Positions 51,979-60,757 of a stretch of 64,000 bases of DNA are shown in pieces. A program made the translations under genes and the position numbers. The first letter of the stretch is position 1. Every line of letters begins with the position of its first letter. The DNA is from Candidatus Thiosymbion ectosymbiont of Catanema sp. Cochon2018 (GTDB taxonomy: Bacteria > Pseudomonadota > Gammaproteobacteria > Chromatiales > Chromatiaceae): the NCBI GenBank assembly GCA_011392765.1, contig WYCW01000004.1, forward strand, positions 234,038 to 298,037, given 5' to 3'. Below the pieces are notes generated by a model. That model ran no database searches, was not told the origin of the DNA, and saw only the letters and a program-made list of their open reading frames with translations.

Positions 51979-53061
51979 ATGGCCCGAGTTTTCAATTTCA
52001 GTGCCGGCCCCGCCGTGCTGCCGGAAGAGGTCTTGCGGCAGGCCCAGGAAGAGCTGCCGGATTGGCACGGGAGCGGTATGTGTGTCGCGGAGATGAGCCA
52101 CCGCGGTAAGGAATTCGTGTCCATTGCCGAGCAGGCAGAAGCCGATCTGCGCGCGCTCCTGGCCGTTCCCGACGGCTACCGGGTACTGTTCCTGCAGGGC
52201 GGGGCATCCAGCCAGTTCGCCATGGTGCCGATGAATCTGCTGCGTGGCGGCGACAAGGCCGCCTATCTGAACACCGGCTCCTGGTCCGAGAAGGCCATCG
52301 CCGAGGCCAAGCGGTTCTGCGCGGTCGAGATCGCCGCCTCCACCGAGGACACCCGGTTTACCCGCGCCCCCACCCCGGACGAGCTGACCCTGAGCGACAA
52401 AGCGGCCTATGTCCACTACACCCCCAACGAGACCATCGAGGGGGTGGAGTTTCCCTTTATACCCGAGACCGGCGGCATGCCCTTGGCGGCAGACATGTCC
52501 TCCACCCTGCTGTCCCGACCCCTCGAGGTCTCACGCTACGGCGTCATCTATGCCGGGGCCCAGAAAAACATAGGTCCGGCGGGACTGACCGTCGTAATCG
52601 TGCGTGAAGACCTCATCGGCCGATCGCTTGCCGGGACGCCGGCCATGTTCGATTACAAGACCCACGCCGATGCCGGGTCCATGTACAACACCCCGCCTAC
52701 CTACGCCTGGTATCTGGCCGGCCTGGTATTCCAGTGGCTCAAGCGTCAAGGTGGGTTGGCGGCGATGGCGGCGATCAATGCGCGCAAGGCCGAGGCCCTG
52801 TATGCGGCCGTCGATGCCTCCGGTTTCTACACCAATCCGGTGGAGCCCGCCTGCCGTTCCCGGATGAACGTGCCCTTTACCCTGGCCGACCCAGGGCTGG
52901 ATCAGACATTCCTGACCGAGGCCAAGGCGGCGGGATTGGTTACACTCAAGGGCCATCGCTCCGTAGGCGGCATGCGCGCGAGCATCTACAATGCCATGCC
53001 CGAGGAGGGCGTGCGGGCCTTGATTGTCTTCATGCAGGAATTCGAGCGCAAATACGGATAG
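51979..53061 (+). CDS. serC: Phosphoserine aminotransferase
   Basis: 360 residues. A PLP enzyme of serine (and often pyridoxine) synthesis. 'VFNFSAGPAVLPEEVL', 'FLQGGASSQFAMVPMNL', 'YAGAQKNIGPAGLTVVIV' with the Schiff-base Lys, and 'HRSVGGMRASIYNAMPEEGV' are characteristic. Three ATGs in a row (51973, 51976, 51979) are in frame; GGAG fits the last, with eight bases of spacing. serA and pheA follow at 54.6 kb but an IS110 relic stands between, so the likely ancestral serC-serA-pheA operon is broken. Confidence 0.95.
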   Translation: MARVFNFSAGPAVLPEEVLRQAQEELPDWHGSGMCVAEMSHRGKEFVSIAEQAEADLRALLAVPDGYRVLFLQGGASSQFAMVPMNLLRGGDKAAYLNTGSWSEKAIAEAKRFCAVEIAASTEDTRFTRAPTPDELTLSDKAAYVHYTPNETIEGVEFPFIPETGGMPLAADMSSTLLSRPLEVSRYGVIYAGAQKNIGPAGLTVVIVREDLIGRSLAGTPAMFDYKTHADAGSMYNTPPTYAWYLAGLVFQWLKRQGGLAAMAAINARKAEALYAAVDASGFYTNPVEPACRSRMNVPFTLADPGLDQTFLTEAKAAGLVTLKGHRSVGGMRASIYNAMPEEGVRALIVFMQEFERKYG

Positions 53062-53179
53062 TCGGTTGAACCACAGAGGCGCCGTAGGGGCACCCGGATT
53101 GTAGATACTCTGTTCCGATGCAAGTCCAATTTGTCTCCTGATCCACAAAAATTCACCTTCGATACATAAATTAGATTGA
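53062..53179. other. Gap between serC and IS110 relic
   Basis: Nothing recognised. The end of the insertion element probably lies here. Confidence 0.4.
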
Positions 53180-54128
53180 TCAGGAAGCCGTTTCGAGGGG
53201 GGTGTAGAAACGGCTGCTGTCGAAGGGGGTGCGGTTCTTGCGCATGGCGTGGATGGCGTGCAGGAGCTTGCGCATGGCGGTACAGAGAGCCTGGAGCTTC
53301 TTCCGGCCACGGTTCTCAATCAGATGGTGGTAGTAGGCCCTGACCGTGGGATCATGTTGTGCGGCGCTGAGCGCGGGCCTGTAGAGGGCGATGCGCAGGT
53401 AGCGGTTGCCGGCCTTGGAGAGTCGAGGCTTTTGTTGACGCTGGAGCCGGACTGGTATTGCCGGGGATCGAGTCCGGCCATGGCGACCCATTGTTTCGCG
53501 GTCATGTCCTCAGGCAAGACCAGCCGTTCGCCGAGGAGTGAGATGGCGCTGGCGGCGGCGATGCCGGTGACGCTGACTAGGAGTTCGAAGATCTGCTGGC
53601 GTTCCTCCTCGCTAGCGATGAGGTCGAAGACCCGCTGGCGCAGGTGTTCGATCTGGGCCTCGAGGTGGGCAATGCTGTGGTGCAGATCAGCGATCAGGAA
53701 GTCGGGCGTGGTGGCGGTTTGCGCAAGGGCATGGAGCTGGTTTTTGGTTCGGGTTCGGAGCTGGTTGAGGGCGGCGATGCGGCGGGCACAGGCGCGGATG
53801 GCGAGGGCCAGGTCATCGGGGCGTTGCCAGGGCTCGAAGGGCATGCGCCGGGCAAACTCGGCGAGGACCGCGGCATCGACGGCATCGGTCTTGGGGTTAA
53901 CCACCATGAGGGGGGGCCCGGCGTCCTCCAGGGCGAGGGCCAAATCGAGGTGATACTGGCCGGTGGCCTCCAGGCAGACGCGGTTTACCTTTGCCTTGCG
54001 CAAGCGGTTGCTCAGGGTTCGTGCCCGTGGGGGGTATTGTTGAATTCACGGGGTTTTCTGGTGCGACCGTCGCGAGCAATGACCAGGGTGACGGTTTTGC
54101 TGCTGACATCGATTCCGGCAACGTTCAT
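53180..54128 (-). pseudogene. IS110-family transposase with frameshifts
   Basis: N-terminus MNVAGIDVSSKTVTLVIARD (54128) with the first Asp of the DEDD site, then a frameshift near 54005. Middle part 'VNRVCLEATGQYHLDLALAL', 'VVNPKTDAVDAAVLAEFARR' with the other acidic residues, and 'LVSVTGIAAASAISLLGERL'. After about 53440 a second frameshift leads to 'PRLSKAGNRYLRIALYRPAL' with the catalytic-Ser-type C-terminal domain, ending at 53180. IS110 transposases act with a bridge RNA. Confidence 0.82.
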
Positions 54129-54330
54129 GAGCGGTTTCTCGGAAGCAAAAAAGGCGCTAGGATCATGACCTGGTTCCCCGACCCTGGACCCTCGCCTACC
54201 GACCTTGTGTATGCAGGCTCACGAGCATGGCTCACGGCGTCGGATACTCTCCGGTATGGGCGAAGAGGGCGGGGAGCCAATCTGTCCGGACAGGCTCGTA
54301 GCCTCAGGATGCGACGGCTTCCCCAGGTAC
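54129..54330 (-). ncRNA. Possible IS110 bridge-RNA region
   Basis: About 200 bases of non-coding DNA upstream of the transposase start, with several short complementary segments (for example GAGGGCGGGGAG and CTGTCCGGACAG). In IS110-group elements the bridge RNA is encoded between the left end and the transposase gene, which is this position. No specific loops or ends could be fixed. Confidence 0.3.
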
Positions 54331-54612
54331 TCTTCATCAAATCCCTTTCTACCTCATCCTTGGCTTTCCCTTGGAAACAGAACATACAAGGATGTGGTGA
54401 GCCTTGGCCGGGTAGGGATGCCCGGCCAGCGGCGAACCGAATCTTTGGATGGCTCGTGCCCAACACCGATGTCAATGCCGTTAAGTTAAGAGGCTGTCTA
54501 AAAAAGGGCCATAGGCCACAGTCGGGAGTAGGCTGGGTTGAGGAACGAAACCCAGCGTTTACGGGCTTGAACCATAATCCCTTCGCGCCCTTTACGCCTT
54601 TGCGGTTAAAAC
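54331..54612. repeat. Repeat fragments before serA
   Basis: GCCGGGTAGGGATGCCCGGC hairpin (54409), the reverse of the CGGGCCATCC...GGTTCGC repeat (54425-54460), GAGGCTGTCTAAAAAA (54490) and GTAGGCTGGGTTGAGGAACG (54528). Confidence 0.55.
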
Positions 54613-55782
54613 ATGTACAAGATACTCACATTGAACAACATTTCCGTCGCCGGTCTCGACCGGCTGCCGCGGGACAGATATGAGGTTGCCTCCGAGATCG
54701 CGCACCCGGATGCCATCCTGGTGCGTTCCGCCAATATGCACGAGATGGATATCCCGGAGACGGTCCTGGCCATCGGTCGTGCCGGCGCCGGGGTCAACAA
54801 TATTCCCGTAGGGGGCATGACCGGGCGCGGGGTGCCCGTGTTCAATGCCCCCGGCGCCAACGCCAATGCGGTGAAGGAGCTGGTCATCGCCGGCATGTTG
54901 CTGGCGGCCCGCAACATCACCCAGGCCTGGAGCTTCGCACGCGGTCTGACGGGGGACGACACCGCCATCCGCAAAGCCGTGGAGAGCGGCAAGAAGCAGT
55001 TCGTGGGCTTCGAGCTGCCGGGTCGCACCCTGGGCGTTATCGGTCTCGGGGCCATCGGGGTCGAGGTAGCCAATGCCGCAAGCGCCCTCGGCATGAAGGT
55101 GATCGGTTATGATCCGACCATCACGGTGCGACGGGCCTGGCAGCTCGAGTCCGGGGTGGAGCAGGCCTCGAGCGTGGACGAGCTGATCCGACGCGCGGAC
55201 TTCATCAGCTTTCACGTGCCACTGACGGACGAGACCCGGGGGCTGATCAACGCCGAGCGTCTCAGGCACTTGCGGGCCGGCGGGGTATTGTTGAACTTCT
55301 CGCGCGACGGCATCATCGACGATGCGGCGGCCGTGGCGGCCCTGGATGCGGGGACCCTCTATGCCTATGTATGTGACTTCCCGAGCAATCTCATGAAGGA
55401 TCACCCGCGGGTGATCGCGCTGCCGCACATCGGCGCCTCCACCCGCGAGGCGGAGGAGAACTGTGCCCGCATGGTGGCCGATCAGGTCCGCGAGTGGCTG
55501 GAGGACGGCAACATCCGCAACGCAGTGAATTTCCCGGAGATCGACCTCCCGCGCAACAAAGGCTACCGTTTGGCCGTGGTCAACAGCAATGTCCCCAATA
55601 TGGTCGGGCAGATCTCCACCGATCTGGCGCAGGCTGAGCTCAACATCCTGGATATGCTCAACAGATCCCGGGACGAGGTGGCCGTGACCCTGATCGACGT
55701 CGATCGAGAGCCCCCGGAAGAGACCCTGGCCAAGATCCGGGCCATCGATGGGGTGCTCTCGGTGCGCTGCCTGGGTTGTTGA
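54613..55782 (+). CDS. serA: D-3-phosphoglycerate dehydrogenase
   Basis: 389 residues. First step of serine synthesis. NAD-binding fold with 'LGVIGLGAIGVEVANAASAL' and YDP, catalytic Arg in 'VLLNFSRDGIIDDAAAV', Glu in 'CARMVADQ' region preceded by 'LPHIGASTREAEENCA' with the catalytic His. Residues 318-389 are an ACT domain ('NSNVPNMVGQISTDLAQAEL'), suggesting feedback control by serine. This is the short type with one ACT domain, as in E. coli but smaller. It is nine bases upstream of pheA, same strand. Confidence 0.94.
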   Translation: MYKILTLNNISVAGLDRLPRDRYEVASEIAHPDAILVRSANMHEMDIPETVLAIGRAGAGVNNIPVGGMTGRGVPVFNAPGANANAVKELVIAGMLLAARNITQAWSFARGLTGDDTAIRKAVESGKKQFVGFELPGRTLGVIGLGAIGVEVANAASALGMKVIGYDPTITVRRAWQLESGVEQASSVDELIRRADFISFHVPLTDETRGLINAERLRHLRAGGVLLNFSRDGIIDDAAAVAALDAGTLYAYVCDFPSNLMKDHPRVIALPHIGASTREAEENCARMVADQVREWLEDGNIRNAVNFPEIDLPRNKGYRLAVVNSNVPNMVGQISTDLAQAELNILDMLNRSRDEVAVTLIDVDREPPEETLAKIRAIDGVLSVRCLGC

Positions 55783-55791
55783 AAAGCAGTC

Positions 55792-56874
55792 ATGAGCATC
55801 GAGGATCCGCTTTCCCCTCTCCGTGAACGCATCGATACCCTCGACTGGGAGTTGCTGCGTCTGATCAACGAGCGCGCGGCCCTCGCCAAGGAGGTAGCGA
55901 CCGTCAAGGCCGCCAATGGCGACCGGGAATTCTACCGCCCCGAGCGGGAAGCAGCGATCCTGCGCCGCATCAGGGAACGCAATCCGGGTCCTCTGGACGG
56001 AGAAGAAGTCGCGCGGCTGTTCCGGGAGATCATGTCTGCCTGCCTGGCCCTGGAGCAACCCCTGGCCGTGGCCTTTCTGGGGCCGGAGGGGACCTTCTCC
56101 CAGGCCGCCGCCCTCAAGCACTTCGGCCATTCGGTGCAGGCCATTCCCGTAGGCGACATCGGCGACATCTTTCTGGAGGTCGAAGCCGGGTCTTGTTCTT
56201 ACGGTGTGGTGCCGGTGGAGAATTCCACCGAGGGCGTGATCAGCCACACCCTCGATTCCTTCATGGGCTCGCCCCTGCAGATTGCCGGCGAGGTGGCCTT
56301 GCGCATTCATCATCACCTGATGAGTCGGGAGCCGGACTTGGCGGGCATCCGCACGCTATTCTCCCATCAACAGTCCCTGGCCCAGTGTCGTGGCTGGCTG
56401 GACCGCTATCTGCCGGGTGCCGAGCGGGTCGCGGTCGGCAGCAATGCGCAGGCCGCGGACATGGCCGCCGTCACAGCCGGTTCCGCAGCGGTAGCGAGGG
56501 AGGCGGCGGCGGAGATCTACGATCTCGAGATCCTGGCCCGCCGTATCGAGGACGAACCGGGGAATACCACACGCTTCCTGGTAATCGCCAAGGAGGATTC
56601 GCCCCCGAGCGGGCACGACAAGACCAGCCTGCTGCTCACTTGCCGCAACGAGGCGGGTGGCCTTTACCGGCTGCTCGCTCCCCTGGCGGAGCACCATATC
56701 AGCATGACCCGCATCGAGTCCCGCCCCTCGCGGCGGGGCATTTGGGACTATGTCTTCTATATCGATATCCTCGGCCATCGAGAAGACCTGACCGTCAGGA
56801 AGGCGCTGGATCAACTGGAGCACACGGCACTCTACTTCAAGATCTTAGGTTCGTATCCGGAGGCGGTACTCTAG
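55792..56874 (+). CDS. pheA: Chorismate mutase / prephenate dehydratase (P-protein)
   Basis: 360 residues. Residues 8-90 are chorismate mutase ('LRERIDTLDWELLRLINERA', 'YRPEREAAILRRI'). Residues 95-275 are prephenate dehydratase ('AFLGPEGTFSQAAALKHFG', 'VPVENSTEGVISHTLD', 'NTTRFLVIAK'). Residues 280-355 are the ACT domain with the phenylalanine-binding ESRPSRR. It makes phenylpyruvate from chorismate. The stop TAG is part of the CTAG at which the MITE 56871-57041 begins, so the last residue or two may be changed. Confidence 0.95.
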   Translation: MSIEDPLSPLRERIDTLDWELLRLINERAALAKEVATVKAANGDREFYRPEREAAILRRIRERNPGPLDGEEVARLFREIMSACLALEQPLAVAFLGPEGTFSQAAALKHFGHSVQAIPVGDIGDIFLEVEAGSCSYGVVPVENSTEGVISHTLDSFMGSPLQIAGEVALRIHHHLMSREPDLAGIRTLFSHQQSLAQCRGWLDRYLPGAERVAVGSNAQAADMAAVTAGSAAVAREAAAEIYDLEILARRIEDEPGNTTRFLVIAKEDSPPSGHDKTSLLLTCRNEAGGLYRLLAPLAEHHISMTRIESRPSRRGIWDYVFYIDILGHREDLTVRKALDQLEHTALYFKILGSYPEAVL

Positions 56875-57041
56875 GGGGCGTTCTCAATTAAGCCAAATCC
56901 ATGTAGCGCAGGCGTCCCGCCTGCCGGAATGCAGGCGTTTCGCCCGCGGGTTGCAGGCGAGACCTGTCTGCCGACAGGCAGGCGCCTACGTTACGTTCTT
57001 AGTTTCTGCGATGACCCGGCTTAATTGAGAACACCCCCTAG
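56871..57041. repeat. IS5-derived MITE, copy 3 (at the pheA stop)
   Basis: CTAG at both ends, left repeat GGGGGCGTTCTCAATTAAGC, right repeat TTAATTGAGAACACCCCC. The interior is different from copies 1 and 2: it holds a 'TGTAGCGCAGGCG' palindrome like the MITE at 5956. So the same ends carry different cargo. Confidence 0.82.
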
Positions 57042-57262
57042 GATCCTTGAGAGACCCGAATCTTTACAAATGAGTCAAGTTTGTGCAGTGCACAAATCGG
57101 GATCAGGATCGGGATCGAAATCGAGATTCCGATTGCGATCCCGATTTCGATTTCGACCTACCTTGGCTCTTCAACGGCTGGTTGGGCGTAGGAGATGGGG
57201 CCTTACGGGAGAGGGGCTTTTAGGGTCTTCATGCCTCGTCGGTCTGAGGCAACGCCTCGCTA
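57038..57262. repeat. Long CTAG-bounded repeat, copy 3
   Basis: Same order of parts as 16270-16495 and bounded by CTAG at both ends. It shares its left CTAG with the MITE before it. Confidence 0.82.
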
Positions 57263-57361
57263 GGTCCTGTTTCTCTGAAAATCCAGGAATACTTTCACAG
57301 TCTCAGCGCGTGGGAACGAGAAAATATTGTGAAATAAAGTACTACGGACGAGGAAACCTTC

Positions 57362-58669
57362 ATGAGGCATTGCCGCCGGAGTGTTCGAGCCGGAATAACC
57401 ATCCTTTGTTCAATCGCGTTGCTTTGCGCCTTACCGGCATCCGCGGCCAATTGGATCATGTTTCAGGGGACCGAGTCGGCCGCGGCATCGGCCTATCGCC
57501 CCTTCGGATTCATCGGCATTGGGTACCAGCAAACTAATGATTCACGGATTGCGGCTGGTCCCTATAAGGGGCAAACCCTGCGGGCGAACCAGATCGGGCC
57601 GTTGCAGCTCTCTCACGCCCGTCTGGGACTGCGGGGACGCCTGTTTGCCGGCAAACTCAACTACCTGCTCTCGGCCCTCGCCGGCAACAACGGCATCTCC
57701 GACAATGGCGACCCCAATTTGAAGCTCACGGACCTGAGTATCACCCTCAATCTGATTCCCCACGCCCGGATTCGGATCGGTCAGTTCAAGCAACCGGGTT
57801 CGGAGGAAGGCTTGCAGCCCGCGGTCCGGCGTGACTATATCCGGCCTACCAACCTCTCCAGGCAGATTACCAATGAACGTTTCTTCGATAGCGACGGTAC
57901 GCCGAAAAAGAGCGACAATGTCTTCGACGGACCCGTAAGCGGTTGGCGTGCTACCGGCATCCAGGTTTTCGATGCCTTTAAGACCGGCGCGTGGAAGCAC
58001 ACCTACGCCTTCATGGCGAGCACCGGAACCGGTCTGGCGATCTACAACGGCTCCGGTAATGGCCGACCGGACTGGCATCTCTACTGGAGCTCCGAGCGGA
58101 TCTTCAGCGGTAAGGGTTCTTCTCGTGGTGGACTGAAGCTGACCGGCTGGTATCAGGACGGAGAACGGGAACTCCGGATCGGCGCGGAACAAAAGACGGC
58201 AACCTTCGACCGTAGGCGTTACGGCCTAGGCACCACTTTCCGCCGCGGTCCCTGGCGTGTGGCGGGCGAGTGGGTCAAGGCCCACGGTATGATCTTCAAC
58301 GGCACGGACGGCGGTGCCGTTCCCGGCTCCACCAGTAACAGCGGTAAGGAGATCTCGGGCTTCAATGTCTTGCCGGACGACGAGGCCGATGGCTGGTACC
58401 TGGATGGGGGTTATCGATTGTTCGGCGACTGGGAACTGCGTGCCCGCTATGATCGCCTCAACCGAGGCACAAACGAGAAGGGGACCGAGCGCCGCTTCGA
58501 GACCTTTACCCTCGGCATTACCTACCGCCACAATAAGCAGGTGCGCGTGCTGACCGACTATGAATTCCGCCAAGTCGAGGCCCCCGGCCTGTCCGACAGT
58601 GCTACCCCCAACCGGATACTGAGTAAGGTGGACGACGTTTTCGGCGTCAAGGTCTGGGTCAAGTTCTGA
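57362..58669 (+). CDS. Outer membrane porin of the OprP/OprO type
   Basis: 435 residues. Signal peptide of about 28 residues (to ASA). The mature part alternates polar and hydrophobic residues in short strands ending in turns: 'LSHARLGLRGRLFAGKLNYL', 'RIRIGQFKQPGSEEGLQPAV', 'WELRARYDRLNRGTNEKGTE', 'FTLGITYRHNKQVRVLTDYE'. It ends VWVKF with the C-terminal Phe of outer membrane barrels. OprP/OprO-type porins take up phosphate or other anions; the substrate here is not decided. AGGA lies eight bases before the ATG. Confidence 0.85.
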   Translation: MRHCRRSVRAGITILCSIALLCALPASAANWIMFQGTESAAASAYRPFGFIGIGYQQTNDSRIAAGPYKGQTLRANQIGPLQLSHARLGLRGRLFAGKLNYLLSALAGNNGISDNGDPNLKLTDLSITLNLIPHARIRIGQFKQPGSEEGLQPAVRRDYIRPTNLSRQITNERFFDSDGTPKKSDNVFDGPVSGWRATGIQVFDAFKTGAWKHTYAFMASTGTGLAIYNGSGNGRPDWHLYWSSERIFSGKGSSRGGLKLTGWYQDGERELRIGAEQKTATFDRRRYGLGTTFRRGPWRVAGEWVKAHGMIFNGTDGGAVPGSTSNSGKEISGFNVLPDDEADGWYLDGGYRLFGDWELRARYDRLNRGTNEKGTERRFETFTLGITYRHNKQVRVLTDYEFRQVEAPGLSDSATPNRILSKVDDVFGVKVWVKF

Positions 58670-58735
58670 TTAGTGTTCGAGGCGAAACCCAATGCTATTA
58701 AGTTAAGCCTCGGAGTTTGTCGAAGAAATATCTGC

Positions 58736-59752
58736 ATGAACCTAGCTGGTACTCCAACCTCCCGGACCGGGGCTGGGTCCGACGATATTATCCGGAATTC
58801 CGCCGTGCGGATTGCGGTACTGATTCCCTGTCACAACGAAGAAGCCTCGGTTGGAACCATGGTCCGCGACCTCGCAATGGTGGTCCCGGAGGCCGACATC
58901 TATGTCTACGATAATGGCTCCTCGGATAGAACCACCGCGGTTGCCGCAGCGGCCGGGGCACTAGTGCGCCACGAATCCATTCCGGGTAAAGGCTATGTGG
59001 TCTGTCGCATGTTCAGTGAGATCGATGCCGATGTCTACTTATTGATCGATGGCGATGCGACCTATGACACCGGCTGCGCGCGCGCTATGATCGAACAGTT
59101 GATCAAAGATCGGTTGGACATGATCTGTGCCGCCCGGATAGACGAGACACCCCAGGCATATCGGCGCGGTCATCGCTTCGGCAATTCGCTGTTGACGAAA
59201 ATGGTGGCAATGGTCTTCGGCAATCGCTTTCACGACATGCTTACAGGATACCGGGCCTTTTCCAGACGGTTCGTCAAGTCCTTTCCGACGTTATCTAAGG
59301 GATTCGAGATAGAAACCCAGCTCACCGTTCACGCCTTGCAGATGCAGATGCGGGTAGCCGAGATCCCGACGCCTTATTTCGAGCGGACGCAGAGCTCGCT
59401 GAGCAAGCTGCATACCTTCAAGGACGGGTGGCGTATCCTGCGCGTTATCGCCCGGCTGATCAAGGATGAGCGACCGCTCATATTCTTCTCCACGGTCTTC
59501 CTGTTGCTTGCCACGCTATCTGTCGTCCTGGCCTGGCCGGTCATCGTGGAATTCATGGAAACCGGATTGGTACCCCGGCTTCCCACCGCGATTCTTTCTA
59601 CCGGCATAATGCTCTTGGCCTTTCTCTCGCTATTCAGCGGTATCGTCCTGGATACGGTAGCCCAGGGGCGACGCGAATCGAAACGCCTCCACTATATCGC
59701 CATACCACCCCTGCCTACGGATGTTACGGTCGCCGGCAAAGATTCTCCATGA
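58736..59752 (+). CDS. Family 2 glycosyltransferase with C-terminal membrane helices
   Basis: 338 residues from ATG 58736. GT2 domain: 'AVLIPCHNEEASVGTMVRDL', the D-N-G-S-S-D-R-T motif in 'IYVYDNGSSDRTTAV', the DGD metal site in 'YLLIDGDATYDTG', 'MLTGYRAFSRRFVKSFP' and 'GFEIETQLTVHA'. Residues 250-275 and 290-315 are two membrane helices. The type resembles polyprenyl-phosphate sugar transferases such as those paired with GtrA flippases, and a gtrA remnant overlaps its end (ATGA). Confidence 0.88.
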   Translation: MNLAGTPTSRTGAGSDDIIRNSAVRIAVLIPCHNEEASVGTMVRDLAMVVPEADIYVYDNGSSDRTTAVAAAAGALVRHESIPGKGYVVCRMFSEIDADVYLLIDGDATYDTGCARAMIEQLIKDRLDMICAARIDETPQAYRRGHRFGNSLLTKMVAMVFGNRFHDMLTGYRAFSRRFVKSFPTLSKGFEIETQLTVHALQMQMRVAEIPTPYFERTQSSLSKLHTFKDGWRILRVIARLIKDERPLIFFSTVFLLLATLSVVLAWPVIVEFMETGLVPRLPTAILSTGIMLLAFLSLFSGIVLDTVAQGRRESKRLHYIAIPPLPTDVTVAGKDSP

Positions 59753-59951
59753 CGTACCGGTGCCGCGAAATATGGCGTTTCGGCGCCGTCGGCGGCATAG
59801 GATTCTTCATTGATGCCGGCGTCTTGACCTTGCTCGTCTCCACCCAAGGGTGGGGACTGTACAAATCGCGCGCCCTTTCGTTCGCGCCGGCGGTAACCGG
59901 CACTTGGTACTGAACCGCCGATTGACCTTTCCCGAATCGGATCCCGGATGA
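59749..59951 (+). pseudogene. GtrA-type membrane protein, truncated and frameshifted
   Basis: MTYRCREIWRFGAVGGIGFF (IDAGVLTLLVS follows) and 'RALSFAPAVTGTW' are the first two helices of a GtrA family protein. A one-base shift after TW leads to 'LNRRLTFPESDPG' and a stop, about half the usual length. GtrA proteins are thought to flip lipid-linked sugars for the glycosyltransferase upstream. Confidence 0.75.
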
Positions 59952-60016
59952 TGACACGGTAAAAAGAGTCAAACGAGTTAGGCTGAAATGCGACAAAGTG
60001 GAACTATAATTCGTCC

Positions 60017-60757
60017 ATGAACAAACCTGACGCGGTCTATTTCTTCGGAACCTGTCTGATCGATCTGCTCTATCCGCACGTCGGCCTGTCCGCCATGCGG
60101 TTGCTTGCACGTGAGGGCATCCGGGTCCGCTACCCGCAGGGGCAAACCTGTTGTGGCCAGCCGGCGTACAATTCCGGTTATCGGGATCAGGCCCGTAACG
60201 TAGCGGCCGCCCAGCTCACCGCCTTTCCCGCGGATATCCCGGTGGTGGTCCCCTCCGCCTCCTGCGCGGGTATGTTGCGCGTGCACTACCCGCGGCTCTT
60301 CGCCGGCACCGATGATGAGACCCGCGCTCGGGCCTTGGCCGGTCGGGTCTGTGAGTTCACCGAGTTTCTGATGCGGACCCTGGGGTTCAGACCCGTCGAT
60401 CTGGGACCGCCGCTGGAGGTCGTCCTGCACAACTCCTGCTCGGCGCGCTGCGAGCTGGGCGTCGCGGATGCGGCCCTGGAGCTGCTCGACCGCCTCGTCA
60501 ATGTCCGCACCCTGGAGCCCGACCACGCCTACGAGTGCTGCGGCTTCGGCGGGACCTTCGCAGTCAAGGAGCCGGCGCTCTCCGCTGCCATGGCCGCAGA
60601 CAAGACCGCCGCCATCGCCGCCACCGGGGTGCCCCTGTTGGTGGGTCAGGACTGCGGTTGCCTCATGAACTTAGAAAACACCTTCCGGTGCCGGGGGAAC
60701 GGACCACAGGTAAAACACATCGCCGAGCTGGTGTGGGAGCGGACCGGTGGAAACTGA
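60017..60757 (+). CDS. lutA: L-lactate utilisation protein LutA (CCG-domain)
   Basis: 246 residues. Two CCG-type cysteine motifs: 'YPQGQTCCGQPAYNSGY' and 'YECCGFGGTFAVKEPALSAA', with 'PSASCAGMLRVHYP' and 'VLHNSCSARCELG' between. LutABC oxidises L-lactate to pyruvate with iron-sulfur proteins. It overlaps lutB by 11 bases. The promoter is not evident; a gtrA relic lies just upstream. Confidence 0.93.
   Translation: MNKPDAVYFFGTCLIDLLYPHVGLSAMRLLAREGIRVRYPQGQTCCGQPAYNSGYRDQARNVAAAQLTAFPADIPVVVPSASCAGMLRVHYPRLFAGTDDETRARALAGRVCEFTEFLMRTLGFRPVDLGPPLEVVLHNSCSARCELGVADAALELLDRLVNVRTLEPDHAYECCGFGGTFAVKEPALSAAMAADKTAAIAATGVPLLVGQDCGCLMNLENTFRCRGNGPQVKHIAELVWERTGGN

Noticed and set aside
54592-56316. 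574-codon minus-strand open frame across serA and pheA
   Set aside because: Antisense to two clear enzymes with all motifs; no ribosome site or family.
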